Shown here: positions 24,809 to 36,339 of the stretch, piece by piece | Layout of the letters: the number at the start of each line of letters is the position of its first letter | Numbering within the stretch: position 1 is the first letter of the stretch | NCBI GenBank assembly: GCA_015680685.1 | Contig: MNCI01016373.1 | Span: forward strand, 30,567 to 94,566 | Direction of reading: 5' to 3' | DNA length: 64,000 bases | DNA from: Gnetum montanum | Lineage: Eukaryota; Streptophyta; Gnetopsida; Gnetales; Gnetaceae | Made by a program: the position numbers and the translations under genes | The notes under the pieces: model-generated | What the model saw: the letters and a program-made list of their open reading frames with translations, nothing else | Told to the model about the DNA's origin: nothing | The model's database searches: none

Positions 24809-27150
24809 ATGTCTTCTTCTTTGCACAAAAGCACTTCACCACCTAAGACCAACACAAGAGACAGTCGGTGGCACAACACAAGTAACCAAGATCCGCTAGT
24901 GCCTCAACAATTCTATGTGGTATATATTCATAATGATGAATATGTACCTAAATTTACCTTTATTCTCCATTAAGATGAACAACTGAGTTGGAGAGACTTG
25001 GAGGGTAACATACTGTTTCCTCTAGACCGAGTAGTCCCCAACATGCTTCTTCGTTCTCTCGCGCGAGTAGGCATGTCACAGTTATATGTAGAATATGTTG
25101 CATGTGATTATGACACAAGGGATTACCATCCCATAGAAGTGCAACGTCAAAGGGACTTGTGATAGGAGAGATACTATACATTGCTGAAGGACAAAGAACC
25201 TCGTAACGCTCCACCCATCTTAAGAAAAATTGAGGGTGGTGAACCTATTTTGACAGGTTCTCCACAAAATGATGTTCCCCCTCCTAACTATCATGAGGAG
25301 TTGGTGTATCAGAATCATCACTCCATAGTTCACAACCCTAGTTCTGATCCCCACAAACACCAAGTGTTCAATGAGGGAACACAAACACATGATAAGGGTG
25401 GATATTCTGATCGTCATCATGATTGGGGTCAGGATGACTAGAGAGAAGGTAGGAAACATCATCATGGCGATGGTTCTCCTTCTTCTTCACCTTCATCATC
25501 ACATTCACCCTCCCCTTTAGCATCAGGACAAAGTCATAAGGAACCTAACCATGAGGATAAAGGTAAACAAAGTGAGAAAACCTCAACTAGAGAGTTGGGA
25601 ATGAGGACGAGGGCATTCTAGAGAATCATGAAATAGAAGAAGGGAGAGTAGGGAACTGCGTAGACATCATAAAAACTATGAACAAAATGACCATGAAGAA
25701 CCCCTACTCATAACTCGAAGCATGTTAGACATCACAAAGGCTGTAAGAATTCCTACAAGGCATCAAAAAGATAGCAGGATCAAGAGGTTAGACATGAATA
25801 ACATTCCACAATTTTAGGGACGATACAAAATTGATTCTCAGAACCACTTACAAGCATTCCACGATGCATGTGCCTTGTAGAAAATTGAGAACGAATGGCA
25901 AAAACTAAAGTTGTTCCCAAGGACACTAGTAAAAGAAGCGGAAAGCTAGTACCGGTCCTTAGAACCGGAATCCATTCGAAGGTGGAGTATGATGCTAGAA
26001 CTATTTAATGATAAGTATCAAATGTACTCCCAGGTGTCCAACCTAGGAAATAAAATCCAAGGATGGAAGTAGGGAAGTCATGAACCCATGGATGCTGCCG
26101 TGGACCATTATTATGCACTGTTACATTGTTGCCTAGGCCATGGTTACTCGCAACAAGATCAACTACACCATCTCATAGATGGACTTAGGCATGCAATTAG
26201 GAGAACCCTTGGAACGTATGCCCAAGGGAGATTATCAGAGCTTAGGTCCCTATTAGGTTCATAGATTTTTGGAGCAAGTAGCTAAGGAAGAAGGAGAGCT
26301 ACATAAGAGAGAAAGTGTAGAGGAGTACAACCGCGATCCTTCCCTCCAAAAAAGGGGAGTGAGATTATGTGAGGAGAAGGAAGAGTCACCACTCAAAGAG
26401 ATGGTGAATAGGAAAACCTTTTCACTCCAAAAGTTAACCACAGAAGTGTCGGTGAAGGTAGAACAAATGTGGGACTCCTTAGATAGTAGATTTGAAACCA
26501 TATTCAAAATCGGAGAGGAGTCTAAGGAGCGAGGTAGTGACTATGACAAAAAGAAAAAGAGGGATTTGGACCATGCACATAACAAAGGAAAGGGCAGAAT
26601 GGCTATCACCAAAGAGGTTGTGGATTCTAATATGGACAATGATGGTGGATGTGAGATATGAAAATACAACCATCCTAAGGGATGTTACCTAGTAATCTCA
26701 CATCTACAAGAGTCTGGGATGTATGCACTTAACCCATGACTTAACAAATGGTAAGCACCCTGACAGTTACCTTATCCCCAAGGTAACCCAAAGTAGTTCC
26801 ACCAACCATTAACATATTATCCAAGTGGAACTCCACCACAACCTATTAAGAAATACTAGCAGTGGCAATACCCATAGTCATGGGGGATGCCATCGCCAAG
26901 GCAACAATACCCTTATCGGCAACCAAATCCATATGGCTATTACATACAGCAACCAATCTCTCCACATGACTTTGTTGGTCATGTGACACCACAATGTCAC
27001 TACCAAGCTTGGGAGTATTATAGGAATCCTTCTCCTGTGAGAGATAACCCACAGACATACCATCCTCCAAATCCATCCACAACTCTCACACCAATAGCTC
27101 CATTACCACCTGCTCCAGCAATGCAAGGAATACTCCCTATTCAACCATAG
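24809..27150 (+). pseudogene. Element B gag (broken)
   Basis: The start at 24809 gives Met-Ser-Ser-Ser-Leu-His-Lys, as in A and close to D. An N-terminal region runs to about 25170; then comes a His/Pro/Asp-rich open segment (25181-25441), a Ser/Pro/His-rich linker, and a capsid-like domain at about 25800-26260 with Met-Leu-Glu-Leu-Phe-Asn-Asp-Lys-Tyr. A charged, probably coiled-coil segment is open at 26269-26661 (Lys/Glu-rich, 130 codons). A Gln/Pro/Tyr-rich tail is open at 26887-27150. There is no CCHC knuckle. Several stops and frameshifts separate these blocks. Confidence 0.8.
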
Positions 27151-27369
27151 CAATCCAATGTCACGAGGGCTATGAATCCTCAACCCACAGTTGGTTCTGA
27201 CAACCTTATGCAGAAAAGATCTTTCTTTAGAACCAACAATCCAACCAAGCCCTCACCATCACAAGCGGTTGAACATCTGAACACCTCCCTATCAAGTAAG
27301 GCTTCGGGACCTCCTTCAACCCAAAAATTAAGCTTAACGCATACGGTTATGTTAACACATGCCATTACT

Positions 27370-27840
27370 GACTAGATTAAGGTGGGCCACCTTCCCAAGA
27401 AATTATATGACCCTGAAAGTCCTCTAATTTATCTCCAAGTCACTGGGAATGAACCATGTAAAGCTCTTCTGGATTTAGGTTCCAGACTCAACTTAATATC
27501 ACAAGAGATGTATAAATCCTGGAACCTGCCTCCCTTAAGGAAGAGTAACATTTGACTAGAGTTGGCTGACCAGTCCATCACTGTCCCCTTGGGACTGGTG
27601 GGGGACATCATTACCACTATATGTGGGTGGTCATATCCAGCTAATTTCCTAGTGATACAAGTAAACAACGGTAAGGGGGACTTCCTAATAATAATGGGAA
27701 GAGCATGGCTAAGTACTATAGATGCATGCCTAGGAATCCATGATCTTTCCTTGGAAATATTCAAGAAGAACACTTTTGGAAAGATTGAGAAGAAAGTTCC
27801 ATGCATCGCATATAGTGACACGGGGTGCCATTGCGTGTAG
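27370..27840 (+). pseudogene. Element B aspartic protease (broken)
   Basis: The catalytic motif Leu-Leu-Asp-Leu-Gly-Ser is at about 27466-27483, where related plant elements have Asp-Leu-Gly-Ala-Ser. It is followed by an open 92-codon piece (27562-27840) with Ile-Ile-Met-Gly-Arg-Ala-Trp-Leu, the conserved flap and C-terminal region. A stop at about 27556 separates the two parts. The active-site Asp is intact. Confidence 0.8.
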
Positions 27841-28109
27841 AAATCATGGGTTATGCAAAGTTTAGCGTTGCCTGCATGCAATCGGTGTGCACAAGACATT
27901 AATATATAAAAGTGCCTGTATGTAGTAGCCACATGACAAGAAGACACCCAGTGGCTAATGGTTGATCAAGAGAGAAACTCACTAACATGCATGGAACTAA
28001 TTGAGGGAATAACTAGTGCTTACATTGAAAGCATAGACACACTGGAGCAAGTTCGTTGCCAACTTCTAAGCTTTAATCTTGAAAACATCAACTGGGGGAA
28101 GCTGGAAAT

Positions 28110-29290
28110 TCCTAAGAGATTTAAACAAGAGCCCCTTGATTTGAAACCATTGCCCACCAGTCTGGAGTATATGACCCTCGAAAATGAAAAATCGGTGATC
28201 ATCAATGCAAGACTTATTCCCAAATAAAAAGAAAGACTGCTGAAAGTGATAAATAAGTGGTCAAAAGCCTTTGCCTGGTCATACCTTGAGTTAACTAAAA
28301 TAGATCCTAGGATATTCCAGCATAGGATTTACACAAACCCCTCCATGAAACCTTGAAAATAACCGCAGAGGCGATTTAACCCAAAATTGAAGCAAATAGT
28401 AAAAGAAGAAATAGAATAGCTTCTTAAGGTTGGGTTCATATATCCCATTGCTAATAGTGAATGGGTTATCCCTATGGTGATCGTGCCTAAAAAGGGAGGA
28501 AAATGGAGGGTGTGTATAGATTTTAGGCTGTTGAATATGGCAACATTCAAGGATCACTTCTGATTTCCATTCGTTGACCAAGTCATAGACACCATACTAG
28601 GGCATCGCTATTATAGTTTTTTGGACGACTATAGTAGAAACAACCAAATACGGATAGCACTAGAAGATCAAGCCATGACAATGTTCACGAGTCCTTGGGG
28701 AATGTTTACATATAAAAAAATGCCATTTGGCTTGTGCAATGCTCTTGCCACGTTTCAACGCCTAGTTCTAAGCATATTCCAACAGCAGATAGGAAATGAA
28801 GTGGAAGTCTTTATGGACGACTTCTCCACTTATGAACAAGCTTTGATTAAGCCTTAGACCAATTAGAGCAAGTGTTGAAAAGATGCGTAGAAACCAACTT
28901 AAGGCTTAATTGGTAGAAAATCCATCTGATGGTTCAAGAAGGCGTAGTACTTGGACATAAGATTTCACATTTAGGAATAGAGGTAGACCCAGATAAAGTT
29001 AGGGTCATCCAAGGAATCACTCGACAACTAGAAATTGTCAAAGACACTCGGTCATTCCTTGGACACACTGGCTACTATAGGAGATTCATTGAGAACTTCT
29101 CCAAGATTTCCAAACCATTGGTAGAACTAACGAAGAAGGATGCACCATTCGAATGGACCAGGGAATGTGAACGAGCATTCCAAAATCTGAAACAAATGCT
29201 TGTGGAAACTCCCATTTTACAAGCCCCTGACTGGTCTAGACCATTTCATATAATAACTAATGCATTCAATTATGCCCTAGGAGCTGTACT
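28110..29290 (+). pseudogene. Element B reverse transcriptase (broken, active site kept)
   Basis: The domain begins with the Athila-like lead-in Leu-Lys-Pro-Leu-Pro near 28140. The fingers follow at 28370-28550 (Gln-Arg-Arg-Phe-Asn-Pro, then Val-Pro-Lys-Lys-Gly-Gly). The palm is open at 28621-28857 with Met-Pro-Phe-Gly-Leu-Cys-Asn-Ala and the catalytic loop Phe-Met-Asp-Asp-Phe-Ser at about 28810. Thumb and connection follow (28929-29297; Val-Leu-Gly-His-Lys-Ile-Ser). Stops lie at about 28356, 28367, 28420 and 28561, and a frameshift near 28860. Confidence 0.9.
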
Positions 29291-29620
29291 TACATAGTTA
29301 GATGACGAAAAACATCCTTATTACATCCATTGTGCAAGTAGGAGTATTTCCGGTGCACAACTTAACTACACTACTACAGAAAAATAATTAATGGCTGTAG
29401 TGTTTGCACTGGATAAGTTTTGGCACTATGTATTAGGTTACAAAGTGTACATTCATACGGATCATAGTGCAATTAGGTTCCTCATGAACAAGCCAATGGT
29501 TAGCCCTTGTATTATATGATGGCTGGTAATCCTACAGGAGTTTGATCTAACGATGATCGATCGAAAGGGCACCGAGAATGTAGTTGTAGATCATTTATCT
29601 CGATTGCACTGGGACAACAA
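29170..29620 (+). pseudogene. Element B RNase H (broken)
   Basis: This follows the RT connection in the same frame. The first catalytic position reads Thr-Asn-Ala where relatives have Thr-Asp-Ala-Ser, so the first aspartate is lost. Tyr-Ile-His-Cys-Ala-Ser-Arg and Thr-Thr-Glu-Lys (about 29365-29385) and His-Thr-Asp-His-Ser-Ala (about 29455) keep the second and third acidic residues. The lead-out Asp-His-Leu-Ser-Arg-Leu at about 29590 is the standard link to integrase. Stops occur at about 29297, 29386 and 29517. Confidence 0.85.
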
Positions 29621-29859
29621 GGAGGATGAATATGCCATATCCAACCATTTTCCTGATGAAGCCCTATTTGCTGGTGTAGTGAATAACCAACCCATGGAAA
29701 CAAATTGGTATAGTAGCATTCTCACCTATCTCCTTTCCCAAAAAACACCACAAGAGCTGGACTTTAGGAAGAAACGACAGTTTCTTCATAGAGCTAAGTA
29801 CTTCATGGAGATCAATGGATGACTTTACAAAGTCTGTCTTGATGGCTTAGTTCGATGGT

Positions 29860-30990
29860 GTGTGCCCAATGTGAACCAACTAAGAGTTCTCCAAGACACT
29901 CATGAGGGCCCTTGTGGGGGTCACTACGCAAGGAGATGAATGGCTATTAAGATCCTTCTTGCAGGATATTATTGGCCAACATTATTTCGGGATGCCCATC
30001 AATTTGTCCAATCCTACAAGTGTTGTCAATGTGATGGGGGAATGACTGCTGGAATGGAGGGTCCGCAACAATGGATTCAACTTTTAGAACCCTTTGACAT
30101 TTGGGGAATAGACTTTATGGAGCCCATTACATCAATGTCCAATGGAAAAGATTACATCATCGTTGCCGTAGACTATCTAACGAAATGGGCTGAAGCAGCT
30201 GCTGTTATAAACTACACATCATCTACAGCTGCACGATTTGTGCAACAACAGGTCGTAAATAGGTTTGGTATGCCACGTGCACTTATCTCGGATAATGGAA
30301 CACACTTCACAAGTGCAACCTTTTGGAAATTGATGCAACGCTTAGGGGTTGAACATAAATTGACTACACCTTATCACCCCTAAGATAATGGCCAAGCTGA
30401 GGTTACGAACTCAGAGATTACTAGAATATTAACAAGGATAATTAGCAAATATAGGCAAGATTGGAGAACTAAACTGAATGATGCCCTCTAGGCATACCGC
30501 TCCACTTGGAAACTCCCTATAGGCTATTCTCCCTATGAGTTGGTATACAGAAAACTTCCAAAGCTTCCAATTCAAACCGAGCTCCGTACACTATCCATGG
30601 TGTGTGACCTCCACCTTGACCTTGATCTAGCACAAAAATAAAGATTGGAAACTCTAAATGTGCTAGACGAGAACTGATTGGTTGCCTTGTCATCAAATGA
30701 GTTACACAAGGCACATAACAAGCAATGTCACGACTTAAAAATTTGAAAGGTTAAGTATCAACCAGGAGATAAGGTCCTCTACTGGAATCCCACACATGTG
30801 CCACAATGTACAAAATTTCAAAAATTGTGGGAAGGGCCTTACATTATTCATACTATCTTTCCCTTAGGGGCCATGACCATATATAAACCTGAAAGCCCTG
30901 ATAAGAGATTACTGGTCAATGTGCAACAAACCAAACCCTTCCATGAACTTAGAATAGCCGATGCACACAATACCTCTAAGAGAGGATGAC
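29860..30990 (+). pseudogene. Element B integrase (broken, DDE residues kept)
   Basis: The zinc-binding N-terminus has His-Glu-Gly-Pro-Cys-Gly-Gly-His at about 29900 and Cys-Cys-Gln-Cys at about 30020. The catalytic core is open at 29940-30383: Trp-Gly-Ile-Asp-Phe-Met (first Asp, about 30110), Ile-Ser-Asp-Asn-Gly-Thr-His-Phe (second Asp, about 30290), then a stop where relatives have Gln (30381), and Asn-Gly-Gln-Ala-Glu (Glu, about 30395). The C-terminal domain runs to 30989 and keeps Leu-Trp-Glu-Gly-Pro-Tyr-like sequence at about 30825. All three catalytic acids survive despite the stops. Confidence 0.9.
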
Positions 30991-30994
30991 CTTG

Positions 30995-32915
30995 CTCATT
31001 ATTTCAGATCTCCTCCTTTTAACTCAGTCATGGGGGAGATGACCATCTATGCTAATCAATTAAGGCCCTTGGTTCCTTTTTAAGCTTTTTTTTTTGCACA
31101 TTTTTGTTTTACAAATTTCTTTAACTTTTCTCATTTTTGTTTTACAACATCATTCATAATTTTTTGTTTATTAGTGTGTTTATTTATTTTGTTAAGTTTG
31201 TTACCTAATAAGTGCTCTTGAAGATGGTATGAACTGTATTCCATTGATTGCTAATCTTTGGTTTTTACCCTTGAGTTAGAGTGTTGATACTAAGGTATGG
31301 TTCTTTTGATATAACAGGTAATGAGTCCACGTCATCCATACATCCATGAATTTCTATGGTCTCTCTTGGCTTGGAAGTGTATAGTTCCTTTCCTTAAATA
31401 ATATGAACTATCAACAAATCGGTGATTAGGCATTTCTCAAACTAAGGAAGGACTCAAGGATTGAAAAGGGTGTGACTTCAAGGGGATTTGATGCATTTGT
31501 GCTAGCCATTCTCTTGGATGCTTGGATGTTTCCTTCTTGAGTTTTCCTTAACATTTTGATGCTGCTCCAGTATTGGGAAGCTAAGCTAATAAGAATAATA
31601 AGTCTTTGCATGGTGTGGTTCTCATGCAAAACACACAAAAAAAAAGAGAAGAGTGAGAATTCAAAGCACATCCCTTAGATGAAATAATCATATGAGCTAC
31701 AAGCACTGGTTATGGAACTAAAAAAACATGTTCCCTCTAACTAAGGCCCTTTCTTGCTTCCTACTATCTCTTTTTTGTTTTGTCGGAATGGTGGTGACTC
31801 TTTGGCAGAAGCATTCTTGCTACTTCAAGTGGATGGATTGGACAAGTGTATTAATGCAAAGTCATTGAATGTGGATTGTTTGAGGCTGAATGAGATCTAC
31901 TAAGTCACATTAACCATAACTACAAAAGGGCCTATATACCACCTTTTTCTTGAGACCCCATTCCATTCTCTTTTGTCCATCATTCTTTCTCCATTTTCCA
32001 CCTCATTGTCGGTTGTATCAATAGTCCATATTTTGGTTGATACATTGTTTTCTTTTTGGTAAATTCTTAGGGTTAAGACTTTAACTCTTGCTTCTAAATG
32101 ACATTTCCAGAGCCTACGAACTCTTTGAATGTGGGATTGTCAGGGCATTAAAGGCATGAGCCTACTTTGGGGAGGACCCACTAACATTCCTATTTGGTAC
32201 ATTAGTTAATTTCTTTCCTTTAAACATTTTCGCAATCAACTTTTATTTTGTTCATTTCCATCCTTGACATCCATTTTATTGACATTGCCATTGTTTCTTT
32301 ATCTCCATATTTTTTATTCCTTATCCTTTTCCATTCTCCCACTACCAGAGGTTCGCTCTCAGTCATGGGGATCTTGGTCCAATTTTTTCGATTTTCTCTT
32401 AACCTCTACACCTCGAGTAGTCACCAGTGTTATATCTCCAAAATTTGCATAAGCCATATCACAACTCAGCCAATGGACCTTACACTGAGGTAAGGTATCA
32501 ACTGCATTATGATTCATCTACCCTTGCTAATATAAGACTGTGTTGTATGTGTAGATGGCAATCATACAAAAATGGATTGGATTTGGAGGGAACACTTGAA
32601 ATGGAATGGTGCTGGAGTAGTTATGCAAGGAAAAAGATTGATGGCGCACTTATGGATGGATAACAAAAAGCACAATCTTGGTGTCAATGGCAATAGAATT
32701 CTTCTTTTCTCTCTCTCTTCTCTCTTCTCTCCCAGCTGCCAAATAAGGTTGGATGTCAAATGTGTATAGTGTTCACTCCTATTGTTATGAACACTAATTT
32801 TGTCATGTATTGTAATGATGATCTGTTCACATGTGACTCCATTCACCATTAGTATCATTCAAGTTAATAATCCCATACCTTCCCAATATTTTGTAAGGAA
32901 CTGGAGGAAAATTTT
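30995..32915 (+). other. Element B post-pol spacer
   Basis: No coding motif. Chance open frames near 32248-32663 show no family. It holds GTCATGGGGGAGATGACC at 31027 and GTCATGGGGATC at 32362, both echoed in element A, and a pyrimidine-rich run at 32702-32732. The ORF3 of A and D is missing. Confidence 0.75.
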
Positions 32916-32918
32916 TCA

Positions 32919-32934
32919 TTTAGTCATGGGGGTA
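32919..32934 (+). promoter_or_regulatory. Element B polypurine-tract region
   Basis: TTTAGTCATGGGGGTA ends at the 3' LTR. The G run next to the LTR is the likely primer for plus-strand DNA synthesis. The same junction, more or less decayed, precedes the 3' LTR of A and D. Confidence 0.7.
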
Positions 32935-33747
32935 TGATGAGCCGCGATATTGCATTCGCGATATCGCGTCTGCCCCTGCGATATTGTGTACGCGATATCG
33001 TAGCCCACTGCAATGTCTATAAATAAGAGGTGACTTTCCCTATTTTAGACATCTAGATTTTTTCCCTTAGCCAAACTCTTGTAATTTTACCATTCCAGAG
33101 TTGGAATAATTTCCATGTGCCCGCAGTAGGAGTCTTAAAGTGAACGGATCTTTATTCGAGAAAGTTGTACCTGAGCACACATTTCTATACGGTAATAAAG
33201 ATGAACTTTCTGATAAACCTTGCAGCATGTGGACTAAGCTAAATAGGAGTTAATTACTATTAAATGTTTAAACGCTTTCCTAGATAATTAATCTCTCTCA
33301 ACCCTTGACCCTCCTAGTTAAGTGCACTCAGTACAACTGATTCGAGCACGTGTGTAACGCTTGGTAACCTAGTAACAAATAGCGTTTGTTAATCCCAACA
33401 GCGTTGCACTAGTTCAGGGTGTGTGTAGCAAGTGGGAATGGATACTGGTGTTAGGACAATAATAACTTAGTTAGTGAATAGTTAATGGAATTTAGTTACT
33501 TAGTTCTCTTCACCTTCCCCCATTAGCATAAGACATTAAAAAAGATAAAAGATATAAAAATCATATACCTCAAGCTTACTTAACCAGAAAACCTTGATAA
33601 TACAAGTAAGTTTGGGAAGACAATGATTGATTAACCTTAAGTGTTCCATTAAGGCGCGTAAGCACTTTGTCCTTGGAGTTTGACCAAATCACACATGAGA
33701 TGCTCGTATTCGTATGGTTGAGTGTAGGGGTACCTCACCACTCATCA
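32935..33747 (+). repeat. Element B 3' LTR
   Basis: 813 bp, TGATGAGCCGCG...CACTCATCA. The extra length over the 5' LTR comes mostly from a second copy of a ~34-bp GCGATATC-rich unit at 32941-33006. The TATA box TATAAATA is at 33018-33025. Confidence 0.95.
32941..33006 (+). repeat. Duplicated GCGATATC unit in element B 3' LTR
   Basis: Two adjacent units each contain GCGATATT followed about 7 bases later by CGCGATATCG. The self-complementary core GCGATATCGC occurs in the first. The 5' LTR has one unit only. Placed just upstream of the TATA box, this is where an enhancer or repressor site would be expected. Confidence 0.7.
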
Positions 33748-33752
33748 GTGAA
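33748..33752 (+). repeat. Target site duplication GTGAA, right copy
   Basis: Identical to 23878-23882. The reading frame of the C polyprotein continues across the site when one copy is counted, which confirms that B landed inside a once-continuous C. Confidence 0.9.
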
Positions 33753-35760
33753 CGATAATCCTAGTATGGAATTATTATTTAGAATTAGGGCTAGGTGTCA
33801 CAAAATTAAAAAAATGGATTCATATTTTGATTGATGAGGGTGCGTAAGAGAATGCCATTTCTTCTAAGGCAATTGCTAGATTGGGGCTAGTAACTTATTT
33901 TTTTGGAGCTAGTAACTTATTATTATCCTAGGATCTAAGATGAATTAGTTATTAAGAGAGTTCTCATAATATGTTAGGAAAAAATATTTTTTAAATTTCA
34001 AAATTTCTAGGTGTGTTGATCATGTTATTTGTCATGTCTTGTTAATTGATTATGCTAATGTGATATTGGAAAGACTTCAGAGTTTTGATAACGGTGCTAA
34101 ATTTGATGATGCTAAGAATATGTGATCAATTTCTAGAGAATATGGAATTCATGAAATAATTCCAATGATAATTAAGTAAGGAATCAGTCCATAAGAAATG
34201 CATTATTGATTCTCTTAAGAGAGATGAAGTACATCAAGAAGTATGAAGAACTATATCTTGAATTTGTGGTGGTACCTATAATTACATCAAGCATGGTTGA
34301 GAAATGTGATCTTCTAGCATAGTTAGAGAGTCTAGCCAAAAAATTTCCTAATATTTTCAATGGAAAATTAGAAGGTTTACCATCAATGAGAAATATGCAT
34401 TACCTAATTAACTTCATACTAAGGACTACAAGTCCAAATGAAAGGGCATATTAAATGACATCAAATCATAAGGTAGAATTACAAAAGTGGATAAGATACT
34501 TGCAAATGGATTCATGAGGGAGTCTATTTTACCTTGCATAGAATTAGAAAAGTAATTTGAGGAGCTACTTCCAAATGAATTCTTATTGATATTGCATCTT
34601 CAATCTACCAATTAAGTGAAGATGGAGGTAGCCAAGATGAAGGCCATAAAGAAATAGTCCACATCAAAGAATCTTGAAGATGTATGTTCTTTTGTTAAAT
34701 TAGCAAGCTTTTATAGGAGAGTCATTAGAAATTTTAGTGGCATTTCACGGTCAATATTTACTCTCTTGAAGAAGAATCACACCTTTAGATGGGATGATGA
34801 AATGCAAGGGAGTTTTGATTATTTGAAAGGAAATATTATAAGTGAATTGGAACTTACAATTCCAAATTTTAGGAAACTCTTTCAAGTGGACATTTTATTT
34901 CAAAAGGAAAAAACTATTTGCATTTTTTCCCAAAAAACTCAATTAATCAAGGTAGAAGTACACAATTTATGAGAAGAAGTTGTACATTATCCTTTAGGCC
35001 ATCAAGCACTAGAGACACTATCATTTATCCAAGGAATTTGTATTGATGAATGATCATAAGACACTACAATTCTTGAATTTCCAAAAGAAAAAAAGAAAAA
35101 AAGTGCCAACTATATGTACTGGATAGCACAAATACAATGGTTCATTTTTTTAAATTAATAGAATGGAAAGAGTAATTAAGTGGAAGGTATGAATAGTTTT
35201 TCTCATTTATACAATAATGATGTTGATTTTGGATAGGTTTAAAAGGACATAAATGGGACTTTGGTTAAGAGAGGTGATTAATGGAGAAATTTTCACATCC
35301 AAAGTGATATACTTTTCAAGAATGGAAAGGTGTGTCTTCCTAAATGTAATTTTAGGACTAAGATCATGTTGAAAAATCATTATAGAGGGTTGGTAGGTCA
35401 TACGAGAAGAGATAAGACCCTAGATCTTAGTGGGAGAAGCTACTTTTGGCAGGTATGTCTACCCATCTTTCTCAATTTGTGAAAGAATGTTTGACATGTT
35501 AGAAATTCAAAGGGAAAAAATGAATATATTATCTTTATTTGCTATTATCTATTCTTAAATCATCATGGGAAAGTGTATTAAAGGATTTCATTCAGAGAAT
35601 TCCAAAATTAAGGAGTGAAAATGATTCAATCTTTGTTATGATGGATAGGTTTACCAAAATGACATATTTTATTCCTTATAAGATGGTACATGATGCTTCC
35701 CATGTTACAAATTTTTTTTCAAGCATGTTATTTGTATTGGAATTGAATGCTTATTGATAT
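33753..35760 (+). pseudogene. Element C protease, RT remnant, RNase H remnant and integrase (broken)
   Basis: The protease lies at about 33753-33900: an Ile-Leu-Ile-Asp-Glu-Gly-Ala motif (usually Asp-Ser-Gly-Ala/Ser) and Ala-Arg-Leu-Gly-Leu. The RT begins at about 34330. Its catalytic core is missing: sequence of the early fingers (to about 34550) runs directly into the thumb/connection (about 34640), which continues as Phe-Tyr-Arg-Arg-Val-Ile-Arg-Asn-Phe-Ser. Integrase follows: a zinc-binding region at about 35340-35510 (Gly-Leu-Val-Gly-His, Arg-Arg-Asp-Lys-Thr) and an open core at 35539-35757 with Asp-Phe-Ile and [10 protein letters not shown]. The wording fits the chromovirus branch. The rest of the core is gone. 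Confidence 0.75.
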
Positions 35761-36059
35761 TACCAAACATGAAATAAAATTTAAGGAATTCAACATGGTT
35801 TCTATATAAGATGAAAGAGACAAAGTATTGAGGGCTTTTTGGCTATTTTGCAAATTTCTTAGAGTAAGAAGAAGGCTCTAGAGTTATTGTGTGAGTTACT
35901 TGAACATTGTGTGAGCTCATTGGCATTGTGATTATCATCCATTAAGTGAGATATGAATTGTGGATGGCTTTAAGCCTTATGCCTTTCATCCATTATTGAG
36001 TTTTATGAAATTTGGTGTATACTGGAAGGAGCTCAATACTTCGTAGATCCTTGGCTTAT

Positions 36060-36262
36060 ATGTTCATGAGCCTAATTACTCTTTTATTTTGTTATAATTC
36101 ATGTTTCATGCGTTAATAAAGAGTTTTTTAGTGATTCTTTCCTTTCTACTTCATGTTGCATGGACTTACAGAGGTTGTTATGGGTTTTAAAGGTGGTTTT
36201 TGAATCTAATTGTTTAGGAATGGTTCATTAATCTCTAATGTCATACCAAATTGCAACATTAT
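36060..36262 (+). repeat. Element C 3' LTR remnant
   Basis: About 36121-36250 matches the end of the 5' LTR remnant at 22335-22468 (shared TCTTTC, CTACTTCATGTTGCATGG-like, and TCATTAATCTCTA blocks). The upstream boundary could not be fixed. Confidence 0.5.
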
Positions 36263-36339
36263 ATTAATTTTATAATTATTAAATATTCTATTTTAAGAGT
36301 ATTAAAAACTTATGATTTTTAAAAATTTAAATAGTGAAA

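Larger units (their letters stand above)
23883..33747 (+). mobile_element. Element B: Athila-like Ty3/gypsy retrotransposon inserted in element C
   Basis: A complete two-LTR element of about 9.9 kb with LTRs at 23883-24660 and 32935-33747, a tRNA-Asp-type primer site, gag, protease, RT, RNase H, integrase, a 1.9-kb spacer and a polypurine tract. A perfect 5-bp duplication flanks it. It is the best preserved copy in the window: over a roughly 200-bp stretch of LTR that I compared by eye, about nine bases in ten match between the two LTRs, and open pieces of pol reach 147 codons. It is still dead, because stops and frameshifts break every gene. It has no ORF3, unlike its relatives A and D. Confidence 0.93.

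Noticed and set aside
27429-27947. 172-codon open frame on the minus strand
   Set aside because: It lies opposite the element B protease, which is supported by motifs and by alignment with element A. The minus frame has no family motif.
32702-32732. CTTTTCTCTCTC pyrimidine run as a functional polypurine tract on the minus strand
   Set aside because: It does not abut an LTR, and the expected tract for element B is already present at 32919-32934.
32248-32858. Overlapping open frames on both strands in the B spacer
   Set aside because: They lie in a spacer aligned with a non-coding part of A, and no frame is preserved between the two.
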